Assembly (NCBI GenBank): GCA_949318235.1
Contig: OX439132.1
Location: 17,000,710-17,064,709, forward strand
Source: Ecdyonurus torrentis
Lineage: Eukaryota > Arthropoda > Insecta > Ephemeroptera > Heptageniidae
Reading direction: 5' to 3'
Length of the DNA stretch: 64,000 bases
The stretch's first letter is position 1. Each line of letters starts with the position of its first letter. Made by a program: the position numbers and the translations under genes. The notes below the pieces were generated by a model. It was not told where the DNA came from, made no database searches, and saw only the letters and a list, made by a program, of their open reading frames with translations. Shown here piece by piece: positions 12,190 through 24,024 of the stretch.

Positions 12190-13222
12190 TGTTTCAACTT
12201 TTCGAGAAAAAAAAAAAAGGACAATTTCGTGATCATATTTTCAGCAAAAACAAATCTTATCAACCATATTGATATCATCATCTTTTATCATATTAAAAAT
12301 TAGAATATTAAAATATTAATAAAATTAAAATCTGTATCAATAGTATTTAGGGTGGTGTGAAATATTTAAATTAATTAAAATCTACATTGTATAATAATAT
12401 AACAAAAAAATAAATGTGATTTTGTTTAATTATGTAAATATTTCCTTCTAACTCTTATAAAAATAAATCTCATCAATATGTCATTTAAATATAAAATATT
12501 AAAATTAGTATTTAAATTTAATTGTTAAGTTTGGTATACCTTCATACTGATACAGTAATTGCGATTAAAGATTAAAAAAAAAAGGTTTAAATTTTGAAAT
12601 TGGAGAGTGCATTATAATATAGTTGAAATTTTTAGAATTAAAACTAATAAAATAATGATATTTAATCGCAAAACCTACTATGAACTCCCTCCCTCAACCT
12701 AAAAATTCACTGTTATTATCCTTAAGTGTGTAACGAAAAAAAAAATTATAGCGTTTAATCGCAAACATAAATTGTAGAATGTAAGAAAGTAATTGTTTTT
12801 AAACAAAATATTTCAAAAATCATTTGTACAAAACTACAAGGTATTTAATAATAATGTGTCATATTGATATATAATTAAAAATAATGAGTAAAAAAATTGG
12901 TATTAAAATATCTATTGAATTTTAATTAAGTTTTAAATACGTGTAATAATACTAAATTAATTATATAGTGTAAAAAAAAAAAGAGAAATACGTGTTTGCA
13001 TTTTTAACTTTATTGATGAAAACCAAAGATTCAATGTTAATTTGTAAATAATTTTGACAGCAACAAATTATAAATATTGATAAACTTTTAAACTCGTACT
13101 TTTCTCTCTGTGTGATTTAATTTTGAAAGCTATTTTGTTCACGATGGCATTTGCTTAACAATGTGTACAGAATTTCTTTGTTGCATTTATGTTGTTTGTT
13201 GTCGTCATAAACATTTTTGTTG

Positions 13223-13228
13223 AATAAA
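13223..13228 (+). promoter_or_regulatory. Candidate distal polyadenylation signal AATAAA
   Basis: Perfect AATAAA about 1.04 kb after the stop, preceded by TG-rich sequence and followed within 30 bases by TATTGTTTTATTTT, a plausible downstream element. AATAAA is common by chance in DNA this AT-rich. Confidence 0.45.
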
Positions 13229-14067
13229 TTGTAGATAATCAATATCTATATTATTGTTTTATTTTATACTTCTCCTATATTTATAATAGTAAATAGTCTT
13301 TAAAAAAATAAAAATAAGAGTGATTTTTCTTTTCTCTGAAAAAATAGAGAGCTATTAATATTTATTAGTAGTATAATAAGGAAGACTAAAAATATTTAGA
13401 GATTAATTTGATTGCATATTCTAATAGAGGACATCGTCTTGAATCGATGGATTGTGAATTTCTAATTTTTGAATTTCTTAAGTATTTTCAATTAATTTTT
13501 GAAAGTTGAGAAATGAAGTCACGGGCGGTAACTTTTTCTTATCATTCGATTCAGAACAATGTCCTTATTTAGAATATAAAATAAAATTATCCTCTAAAAT
13601 TTTGTTTGGCCTTCTTTATTGGTAGTGTAATATTACTAATATTAGTTACAAATTTACGTAATTTTAAAATTAATAGATCGCCAATTTGTAATGAGATTTA
13701 TCATTATTACAATATTTGCATAATAACGAAAATTTCAATTCTAAAAGTTGAATGCAGAACTAAAATTGACAGTAAAAAAGTCAATAATTCAAACATTGAA
13801 AGTAAAAAAAGATAAAACTTTTTGACAACTAAATTCAATACTTCAATCAGTAACAATAATCAGAATTTATAATTATCTTTTTATTTTACATTAACGACTT
13901 AATTACTTAATACATATTTACATAAAAAACTCTATACATAAAGATTTTTTTATAAACATAAAGCAATATAATTTTAAATTAAGTATAATACAGAGTAACT
14001 ATACATAAACCATTAATTTAACATTACGTAATATAATAGAAGCATTGCAATGATGTAAGTGGTATAT

Positions 14068-14069
<2 letters not shown>

Positions 14070-14156
<87 letters not shown>
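14070..14156. repeat. (TA)n microsatellite
   Basis: Perfect 87-base TA tract. Confidence 0.98.
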
Positions 14157-14158
<2 letters not shown>

Positions 14159-15269
14159 GAGAGTAGACACATGTCCATCCATACCTTTTATATATATAAG
14201 TTGGTATACATATAGGCTAACTAGTTAGTTATATAGGTTTGCTATGTTACATACTATTTGATATGACGTGGCCGCTGCAGGTGTCAACATGTTAGATTAA
14301 TGATATAGGACTATGACATATCAGCGTAACGTTTGCACATCAATCCCCCTGTGTAGTATACAGTATAGTCATGCTTTGCTTTTATACCATTACTCAGCAG
14401 GTATACGCATATATATATATATAAACAAACATTCTGCTCTACACCTAAAATTTATATATTATATAATATGGCAAATTATTCATTTTGTTATAAAATGATA
14501 TTTTGTTAAAAATTTAAAATTTTATAGAAGAATAATGATTTTAGAAGTTAAATCAACTCATCTGTTTGAAAACGTTTGTTATTTAATTTTATAATTTTTG
14601 TAAGTTGAAAAATGCGCTTTAATGTCTATTTTTTTATTTAAATTATTTTCTGTGTTTTAGCGTTATGAATCTTGTTTATACGCGATGAACTTTTTTTTTT
14701 TTTTTTTTAAAGTCCAAATTACTATACAAGTGATTTATATGTTGCTTTGCAAAGAAGCCTGATTTTTTTTAAATTTAAGTGTTGTCCATAGTGTTTAAAA
14801 ACTGCTAAGAAAATAAATCAAACATCTAACGCATAGCATACAAGTAAAAATCTTACAAATTGAAAATCTAATTATAAAACAATAACATACATCTGGACAA
14901 TAGAAAATAAACTTCTCCTTTAGAAACATAAAGGGGTGAAAATATAATTTATTATATATAACTATATGAAATATGAGGCGATAAGTAAGTGCAGAATTAA
15001 AAAAAAAAGTCTAACTTTTTATGTCTGTCTCAAAAAATAAAATCTCCCTTATTCTAATATGTTCTGTGATTCTGTTTCTCTCTTTTACACCCTCTTCTTT
15101 TTTTCTGTTACAATATGTGTAGAGGGTATGACCTCTCTGCTTTTTTAACCCCTTAGATAGTATATTCTGACAATACCTTCTAACTCACCCCTTTTTTTTC
15201 AACTCCACCCCCGTAATTCTCTTATATGTCCAGTAAAAAGGTCCAGTCGTTCACTTGATATAAACGACG

Positions 15270-15272
<3 letters not shown>

Positions 15273-15309
<37 letters not shown>
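15273..15309. repeat. (TC)n microsatellite
   Basis: Perfect TC tract of 37 bases. A second impure tract lies at about 15476-15498, with a run of G between them (about 15378-15388). Confidence 0.97.
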
Positions 15310-15310
<1 letters not shown>

Positions 15311-16157
15311 GCACCCTAAGGGGGTATATCACAAGGATCAATAATGAAGCTACCGCCTTTACCAATGTGACTCATTGGGGGGGGGGGGTGATGGACTGTT
15401 GCTTTGTACTATCCATCCATGCTTTATACTCTATATAATATATATACATTCTCTCATCCCCCCTCCCTCTAATTTTCTCTCTCTCTCTCTCTCTCTCTTT
15501 TTCTCTACGTCCCGTGTGGGTTTTACATACGAAAATACAAAAGCATCAAGAGATATCCAGATTAATGAAAATTCGTTAATGAAAATTCCATCTTCCTTAT
15601 TAAAATATAAAAAATTAATATTAAATTTTTTATTTTTGAAAAATTATTTATTATTACGTATAATATATTTTTTACATATTATACATACATATATACAATA
15701 AAAGGTAAATTTTAATAAAAATATCATTGTTTTTAAACCACAAAGACAAAAATAATTTTAAAATTAAAATGGTTAATAAAATATATACCATCCGTATGGT
15801 AATATTAAAAAAAATTTTAATGCTGTAGGCTATTTTAAGAATAAATTAATTATAAATATTAAAAGCTTATTTTATAATAATATAAAATGATAAAATTACG
15901 TTAGTAATATTTTTATTTATAAAATTATCACAAACATTTAATTTTATTACTTTATAATAATATGATATTAATCTTTTTATACATAATATTTTAGTTACAT
16001 ATAAAAAACACACAAAAAACAATTAAGTTTATGTCTTTTTTTTTCACGTTGTAATAATAAAAAAAAAGGCAGGCGGACTAAAATGTAACCCATATTATGT
16101 CCTGACACCACGGCTTGTTTTTATTCGTTAGAGTTTAAAGCGCGATCATGTACTAAA

Positions 16158-16228
16158 CTACACGTGGTGTTTGTTATTTACGAGACTCAATTAGTGTAAC
16201 CACAAACATGGCCGCCATGCGCACGTGC
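16158..16228. promoter_or_regulatory. Candidate enhancer or Polycomb-type element downstream of the RUNX gene
   Basis: A GC-richer patch in AT-rich DNA with clustered motifs: E-box CACGTG at 16161-16166; AACCACA (complement of the RUNX site TGTGGTT) at 16198-16204; CATGGCCGCCATG at 16207-16219, which holds two opposed GCCAT cores of the Pho/YY1 type; and GCACGTGC at 16221-16228. It lies about 4 kb past the RUNX stop codon. Binding is inferred from motif matches only. Confidence 0.35.
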
Positions 16229-16501
16229 TATTCATATTATATACCTGTATACTATTTTATATAGTCAACTATGGTAAAACCTGGTGTTTTGTTTGTGTTC
16301 TAAAAAAAAAAACTTCCATATCAATTTAATTGTTGTTTTTTTGTCATTTTATTTTATGCACTTTTTATATTATAGCGTAACATTTGTCATATTTTTACAA
16401 GCACCTTTTTTTTAATTGATACTTGGTTAGAATTTAAATGATAAATAAATTGATTTAAATATACAATATACAAAATATTTATAGCTCTTCTTATTATATT
16501 G

Positions 16502-16506
<5 letters not shown>

Positions 16507-16541
<35 letters not shown>
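16507..16541. repeat. (TA)n microsatellite
   Basis: Perfect TA tract of 35 bases. Confidence 0.96.
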
Positions 16542-16544
<3 letters not shown>

Positions 16545-17236
16545 GATTTTTAATAAGCTTCCGCAACATTAAACCAATCATATTTTTTATTTATGCTTAC
16601 TATTTTTTATACTTTTATATTTATTACTTTCAAATACATTAAAACACTTGCAATGACATTTTCCAGATATTTTCAATATTAATTATCATTTTCTCATATG
16701 GAAATAAAATTAAATATATAATCTATTTAAAGTTCTTGCTCTGTGAAATGCACTCATAATAATTGAATTTAGGATAGAGGTTTAAAAAAGTTTTTTTTTC
16801 TTTTTTTACTCTTACATATTCTATTACAGAGAGGTATAGACAAAACAAAGGAATTAAGTGTTTAAAAAATATAAAAAGCATTAAGTAATAATTTATGTAC
16901 ACACCTATAAGCCTTTTGTCCTCAGTCCTCAATCAATGCAATAAATGTCAATAGCTAATTGAAATTTATATCTTATAAAATTACGAGAAATTTAATTAAA
17001 CTAATGTAAAAATAATGTGGTGGCTGTATTTTGAATTTTGAGGTAAAAATCATATAGTAAAATAAATATTTTATTATAATGACATATAACGATTACTTTT
17101 AAATTTATTTCTTTTTATTTTGATATAATTGGTTCAGATATTATTACATTGTAATCTTTTAATTTATTAATACTAAAAAGTAAATAAAAATTTACTTTGA
17201 AATTTAATTCCATGATGACATTTTTTTTTTATTTAC

Positions 17237-17264
17237 AAAAAAAAAAAAAAAAAAAAAAAAAAAA
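17237..17264. repeat. Poly-A tract
   Basis: 28 consecutive A, preceded closely by a poly-T run at about 17221-17230, so the pair can fold back. Confidence 0.95.
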
Positions 17265-18376
17265 GTGTAAAAGTCTTTGTTGTGTTTAGTTTGATAATTT
17301 AGTGGTCCCAAGTATAAGGTCATAAATTATTGAGAAGGATTTAAACGTTATTTTCATCACTTTCTTTTCTAAACACAAATTAGCAGATCTGTTGTTGAGT
17401 TGGGAGAGGAGGGGGTTATATAACGTGTCAAGCAAGGATGTAATTTAGTGTCGCGACACGTGATCTTACCACCCTCCAGACAATTGCTTTATATACGTAA
17501 CAGTGACATCTCTCTAAATATAATATATCATGTAAGTGAAGTTTGTATATAGAGACATTAATTTAGAATATACTTAAACACTGACACTTTTACTTTTATT
17601 TATGTGAAAAATGCGTGAAATTTTTTACCTTTATAGAATTTTTTTTTTTAATATATTAAAAATGAAGTTAAATACTAAATAAAATAAAATGTTATTTCGC
17701 ACTGCATTTTTAATATTTCTGTTTTAAAAATAGGATCAGGTACGCTTTTATAATGACTTTTTCCTTTCCTTTATTTTTGTTATTTAAATTAAATAAAAAA
17801 TCTAAAATTTTCGTATTTTAAAATTTTCATTGAAAATTTATAAAATGAAAAAAATTAAAACTAAATATCACCAAAACATATTTTATATTAAAACATTATA
17901 CAAGAGTGTTTATTTTATGATTAATAATGAAACTCACCAAAAAGCAATATTGTTTATATAAAATGGGGTTAAAATTAATATGCCAACAGCGTTGACAAAT
18001 GACTAAAATGAAAGTCATTAGATTTATATCTAAAACAAATTATAACTCATTTCCATGGTTGTCAGTATACTTAAAGTTTATATCAATAAATGATATTATA
18101 AACTTTATATATATATTTATATATAGATATTATATAGCAACAAACATTATAATATAGCAAACAATTTTAGAGAGTATAAGTGATAGAGTATTTGTATGTA
18201 TAAGCAACAAGCAAATTCAATTTAGTAACGTAATGTATATGTATGTATGTATGTATGTATGTATTATTCCTTTCAAATCATTTTGTAGTGTTATTGCAGT
18301 CCAATTAACATATACGAAATAGAATATCTGATATTAACGTACGTATGAATAACTCGTAGGTAAACTAACTTTGCAC

Positions 18377-18378
<2 letters not shown>

Positions 18379-18418
<40 letters not shown>
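18379..18418. repeat. (GA)n microsatellite
   Basis: Perfect GA tract of 40 bases. Confidence 0.97.
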
Positions 18419-18420
<2 letters not shown>

Positions 18421-18789
18421 TGAAAAGGGTTGAAATCTAAATAGGAGTGCAATATCGATTGAACTAAAACAAATTTTCTACTTTAAACATTCAGACTCCT
18501 TAATTGAACATATGTAAAGTATTTAAACTTTAAAAGAAAAAAGTTTTAAGAATTCGCGCTTTGAATTTTTCCAAGATTTCTTTTTCTTTCCAGCTTGTGC
18601 CATCTGTTGGTGAAAAGAATGAGTTAAAGAAATATAAGGGTAAAAGAAATAGAGGGGATAAAAAAGAAATTCTCCGTCAAGGAGCGCCTTCGCTTGGGAA
18701 AGTCTTGAGTTACTTAAAGAATGTTTTAAGAAATACAACAAGTCTTAGAAAATACGTGGGGAGGTTTGGGAGGGTGAAAAAAACCCTCA

Positions 18790-19210
18790 AGAAAGTGAGG
18801 GTTCTCCGCGACGCTGCCACGGCGGCGAGGTCGGAGGTCGTTGAAGGGAAGGGGAAAGGGGGGTTATGTAAGGCAGGCACCAAAAGTGGAAGAAGGGGAA
18901 AGAAACGAACGGTAGCGGCAAGCAGGCAGCCGCGCTCGGTTCGCCGCGCATCACATCTGCACCACCCCCGACCCCCGAGGTGGCTGCGCGGGAACCCATC
19001 AAGGCGCACCGCCACCCGCTACCACCATCGTTCTCCCCCCGTTTTGCTTCTCCGTGCCGCACTCACAAGAAGTCTTTTCCCCGGCGCCCGCCCCGGCGCC
19101 TCCGACGTAGCGCAGCTTTGCGGTTGGGGGAAAGGCCGGGCTCCGTGGGCGGGCAAGCCGAAGCAGCCGACGGATTGGTTGCTTTCACCTCAGCACGCCC
19201 ACTCTCTATG
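18790..19210. promoter_or_regulatory. CpG-rich GC island; candidate promoter or non-coding exon
   Basis: By far the most GC- and CpG-rich stretch of the window, sitting in AT-rich DNA. It contains GC-box-like GGGCGG near 19150, an inverted CCAAT (ATTGG) near 19173, and GGCGCC palindromes near 19085-19100. Long open frames exist on both strands and in several frames at once, which is what GC-rich DNA gives by default. None shows a recognisable domain. A GTAAGT donor-like site lies downstream on the + strand at 19330. It may be a promoter or first exon of a gene or lncRNA not otherwise in the window. Confidence 0.4.
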
Positions 19211-20431
19211 CTTCATGCGGCAACATCAAGAGGAAAAAAAGAAGAAAAAATATAAAAAGAAAGCAAGAAAAAATCTTCTCTCTCTCACATCTGGTGCTCC
19301 TTTTTCTCCAACCTTCTTTTTTATCCTCAGTAAGTTGGCGCCATACATTTGAAAGCACGCTCTTGACTGACATCAGTATAATTGATATCATCATCATCTT
19401 GACACGTCTTTAATACGTCATATAATTAATTATCCAAAAATTTCAATTATATATTTGTATATTTGTTTAAAAATAATTTAAAAGTAGGAAATAAAAAATA
19501 CACATGAAATTTCATTTAATTAAACAAAAGCTTTTTGTGTGTTTGTTTGATTATATATAGATTTTCAAATGAAGCATAAATCAAATAATAAAATTGTACA
19601 AAACAATTATACAAAAGAGAGAAAGAGAGAGACCATTATAATGAAGTTGGTAGTTTGATGATATAAAAGCATATATAACAGCACTCACAGTTATATACAG
19701 TATTGATGCATGCATTTGTGTGTGTGTGTGTGTGTGTATGTGTTTTATCGGAGAATAATCACTGTTGATTATGTATCAACTGGCTAGGCAGGCAGGCTGG
19801 CAACAACAAGGCTTTTCTGTTAGCAACCAAATGAACCAGATTACGTCATTATACTGATGATGATACTATGCATGTTATAATGGAACAAAACTCGTTGTTT
19901 TATTTAAATATTAAAATACTGAAACATGATAAAATACTTCACTATAATAACAATCAACTTTTATGTATTTATTTTTATTGTTATTCATTTATTAAAATTT
20001 TGTATAAATATGTATAAATTTAGTATATTATTTACTTACGTTAAAAATTTAAGGACCCCTGTAAGGTAGGCAACAAGTTGGTTACATATGTCCGACAAAT
20101 TGCATAACTTTCAGGATACACCATCATATGAGAAAACATGTCAAATTGATATCTGAGTTCAGTGTTATTAATTAAGTATCATTTTAAGTTATATTATTGA
20201 ACAACATAATTAAATTTATTAAATTGGGTAATTAGTCATTCTCACCCCCATGCACGATAAAAAAAACTTTAAAATAGGGTAATGAAAATTCTTCAAAGAT
20301 ACTAGTATAAAAATGTTACAGGCTTTAAAGTTTAAGAATGTTAATTTGAGTGATTTGATATTAGTGATTATATAAATTAATCATCGTTTAATTTAAATTA
20401 GAATAAAAATATTAGAATTTAAAAAATATAC

Positions 20432-20435
<4 letters not shown>

Positions 20436-20467
<32 letters not shown>
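20436..20467. repeat. (ATT)n microsatellite
   Basis: ATT trinucleotide tract followed by poly-T. Confidence 0.95.
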
Positions 20468-21701
20468 TTTTTTTTTTTGCTTGCAATAATAACAAGATAA
20501 AAAAAGGAAACATGGATGTATTGAACAATTATAGTACAATAAAAAAAACTTATATTGGAGCAATTGTGTTGCGTTTAATAGATGAACGAATGGACTTACA
20601 AGTGGTTCGCAATTTAACTCGTACTTGAACACACTCAATGACCGAGTAAACATGAACAAAACCCTAGCATACAACAGTATATATATAAATATATATATAT
20701 ATACATATAGGAGCAGAGTAGTGGGGGAAAGCAGCACGAAGAATGATAGAAATTTGCAATAAAAAAAGTTTCTTTTTTGTTATATATAAATTAAATCATC
20801 AATAAAAATGAGCTCTGTTTCAATAAATGCTGTTATATAGCTTTTAAGAATGTTTTATTATTTTCCAAAAAAAAATAACTTTGATAATTATTTTGGAATG
20901 AAATTAACATTTTATTTTATTTATTAAAAAAATTCCAAATTTTTAAAGCAATGTTTCGGTAATAAAAAAAAAGCTCCATCTTGCAAATTTGAGATTTACA
21001 AAAATTAGAAGGAAGATCAGATTATTCTTAAATTTTGTGGAACAAGTTTAATATTAATAACAAATTCAATAATTCAAATACAGCTAAAAAGTATAAAAAT
21101 CATCCCCTTGGATAAAAAAAAGGCCACTTAGTATAAGAAAAAAAATCCCCTTGTTTCTTAACACATTATTCCACTTGAGTTCTTTATAATGAAAGTAAAA
21201 AAAAAAATCCTCCCTTATTATCCTTCTAATCACTAGTACATGCCACAGCTCTTAACAAAAATAAATATTAAAAAAATCTTATTGCATTAAAAGATCAATA
21301 ATGAAGGAAATTTTCTCTCTCTCTCCTTTAAGTTAAAATTTTTTTATTTAGCTTTTTTTAATGTTTGCGCATTTTACATGTCACTTGTCACAAATTTAGA
21401 TTGCTTTAAGAGCGCAATTTTGCTCTCTTTTATTTCTCTCTCTCTCTCTCTCTCTCTAGATGACTACACAGTAGAATTTTTTATATCAAATCAAAGTGTC
21501 TAAATGCAATTAAATTACTTGACAAGACTGTCAGTATCGTACATACTGCAGTAATATATAATACGAACGCATGAAAGAAAGAGGGTTTTAAAAAAATGTA
21601 TAAAAGAAAAAAATATATATAGGATATAGCATGGTGATTATATTAGGCAATGCGGTCGTTATACAAGATGTAACGATGTATGATATTGGCCACAAGAAAC
21701 G

Positions 21702-21704
<3 letters not shown>

Positions 21705-21761
<57 letters not shown>
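21705..21761. repeat. (GA)n microsatellite
   Basis: Perfect GA tract of about 57 bases. Confidence 0.98.
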
Positions 21762-21764
<3 letters not shown>

Positions 21765-23520
21765 TGGATTGCAGCCAATATGTCCGTGGTAAAGAGTGTG
21801 TGGCCATGATATGCTATGGTGGTCGTATGCGCATGCAAAACAATTGATAAACTCTTGGCTTGTATATTAAGTGTAAAACAGTTAAATTTTTTTATGTTGT
21901 ACATTTAATGTTTTGGAATATTCTTTTTGTTAATTTCACTATTTGGTTTTAAATTATTTTTAAATGTTTAATTTTATTTAGTAATGATTATAAGAAACTG
22001 AAGTTTTTTTTTAAATAGTAATAATAATAATAAAAATCAGATGTATTTTTTTATCAAGTTGTGCTTGTAAGTCGATTTTTTTAAGCTTATACGTCTGAAA
22101 TTAGTACAGTATATAATGCTCTCATTTTTATACAATATATACGTTTATATTCTACGTTTTATTATTCAGTGTCTGTCTCTTGCTGAATAAATAAATAATT
22201 GAAATTTGAATTTCCATGTATATAAAATATTTTTAGGACAACTTTTAGAAAATAGCGTGTAAAAATAATTTAAAACAAAATAAAATGCAAAAATTGCACA
22301 ATGTGTTAAACTTTTTGTATCCAATATAAATCTATTGATATTAATGTCAAAGCATAAAAAATAGATATTCAATATCCCTAAGCTGTTATACATCATAAAA
22401 TTTCTTTAAAAAAAATTGCTACATCAATATGTACAGTATCTTAGCAAGACAAGCAAAGCAGAGGAAAGCAAGCGGGTATATATAGGAAGGCACACAGGGT
22501 GGAAGTCAATTGTTGAATAATTTAGTAAAACAGTCTCGGGAGACAACGAGAAGCGCCGACACAATCTCACAAAAGTATGACACTGCACCGAAATAAACAC
22601 TGTTGAAATATGATATGGCAAGTATATAACTACATTTTTTTTCCTGTTCCTTATATTGTATAAAGTTGAGAATAACAAATGAAATTTCAACATTTTTTTA
22701 TTTCTTGTATTATTGTTTGTTTGAAGTATATAAATTAAATTATTGGATCAATTTAAGAAAATATAGGGTGAGATTTTTTGTTTATCTTGAGCTTTTTGTG
22801 TAGAGTATAAAACATAACACTCAAATATGTATATATAATATCTGTAACAAAAAAAAACAAGTATTTGAAAATATTTACAGTAATGCATGCTGTTTTGTGA
22901 TTGCATTTAATTTATTTCGCAGTGTCTTTGACTTAATCAATTATCAATATTGACAATTATAACTTAAATGTTAAACAAAAACGTATGCATAAATATAAAA
23001 ATCAAAGATTATCAATAATATTGAAACATTAGAAAAATACACTCGTTTAATATATATATATATTATTCATCATTATATTTATTAAAATCCTATAGATTAA
23101 AATATCGATTAATTAAAGCTATATTTATTTACTTACTTAATGATGTTACAAATATTTCAACAGTTATTATTTATATTATAATAATACAATCTATATATTG
23201 CACAAAGTTTTATAATGATATGCAATATGCAATAGCGTTGTTCTTGTACATACATTAACTTACTTTGTGAAAGAGAGATGCTTCTGCAAGTTTCGTTGTT
23301 AGTAAAGTGCTTTTGCTTTGCTGCAATTACAGTATGTAGGATTTTCTCGTGTATACAACTAAAGTGCATTCCAAAGTGAATTCTCAACAACTAAAAAACA
23401 GTGACTTCAATGGAAATTATTTCTTGTCACGAAACTTTCAGTCAGTAAAAACGATGACAAGGAATTAATTTTTATTTTTTGGCTTTTTTGTATTGTGTGT
23501 ATACATACAAACACTAATGG

Positions 23521-23633
23521 CTGTAAGCTGCAACCTCTAGTTAAACCTTAGTTATCTTTTTTTAATTGTTGCAACAATCAAAATAACAACTTAACTACGG
23601 TTTAACTAGTTAGTTAGCGTCGCAGCTTACGGG
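23521..23633. mobile_element. Short palindromic element, family B, copy 1
   Basis: About 113 bp. Its ends, GTAAGCTGCAAC at left and the complement of CCCGTAAGCTGC at right, are inverted repeats that extend inward through TAGTTAAACC and AACTTAACTACGGTTTAACTA. The centre contains TTGTTGCAACAA, a perfect 12-bp palindrome. The same sequence in opposite orientation is found at 35820-35933, so this is a dispersed repeat rather than a chance hairpin. There is no coding capacity. Target duplications were not clear. Confidence 0.75.
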
Positions 23634-23939
23634 GGTTTTACACATTTAAATTCACGGTTATTTGTTTTGGTATCTTAAAATCATATAATAAAAAATATTG
23701 TATCATAAAAATTATATTTTTTGTTATCCGTATTGTATCCTTTAAAAAAAAATAAACAATAAATAAAGCAACATTCTAAATAATTTTCAAATATACGTCG
23801 ACAAAAAAAGTTGTTTATTTAATAGAATTTTTTTAAAGCTTAAAATAAAATAATTTTATCAATATTCAATTATAACTGGAGTAGTCATGTGTGCACTAAC
23901 TTGTTTATTTTATTATTGATATTGCAATAGAATATTTTG

Positions 23940-23941
<2 letters not shown>

Positions 23942-24022
<81 letters not shown>
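23942..24022. repeat. (TA)n microsatellite
   Basis: Perfect TA tract of 81 bases. Confidence 0.98.

Positions 24023-24024
<2 letters not shown>

Larger units (their letters stand above)
12184..13250 (+). other. Probable 3' UTR of the RUNX gene
   Basis: AT-rich non-coding DNA after the TAA stop. It contains three UGUANAUA Pumilio-type elements (12433-12440, 13043-13050, 13230-13237; the last follows the distal AATAAA) and two UGUGAU K-box motifs (12415-12420, 13111-13116). The right end is placed just past the distal AATAAA at 13223-13228, which is followed by a T/G-rich stretch. The true cleavage site is inferred. Confidence 0.55.
13251..18500. other. Intergenic AT-rich DNA downstream of the RUNX gene
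   Basis: No gene recognised. It contains (TA)n at 14070-14156 and 16507-16541, (TC)n at 15273-15309, an 11-G run in 15370-15390, poly-A at 17237-17264, a (GTAT)n run at about 18238-18263 and (GA)n at 18379-18418. The only strongly non-random, non-repetitive patch is 16080-16230, listed separately. Open frames of 60-70 codons here are expected by chance. Confidence 0.7.
19350..23520. other. Intergenic AT-rich DNA
   Basis: No gene recognised. It holds (GT)n at about 19718-19739, (ATT)n at about 20436-20467 followed by poly-T, a short (CT)n near 21437-21459 and (GA)n at 21705-21761. A moderately GC-richer patch at 22440-22600 is open on the minus strand for 90 codons but shows no domain. Confidence 0.7.

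Noticed and set aside
18561..19352. 263-codon open frame on the + strand
   Set aside because: It spans the GC-rich island, where several frames on both strands are open together. The translation is a basic, low-complexity string with no domain, so it is more likely a compositional artefact.
22424..22693. 89-codon minus-strand frame in a GC-richer patch
   Set aside because: No domain, no splice support and unremarkable length for this composition.
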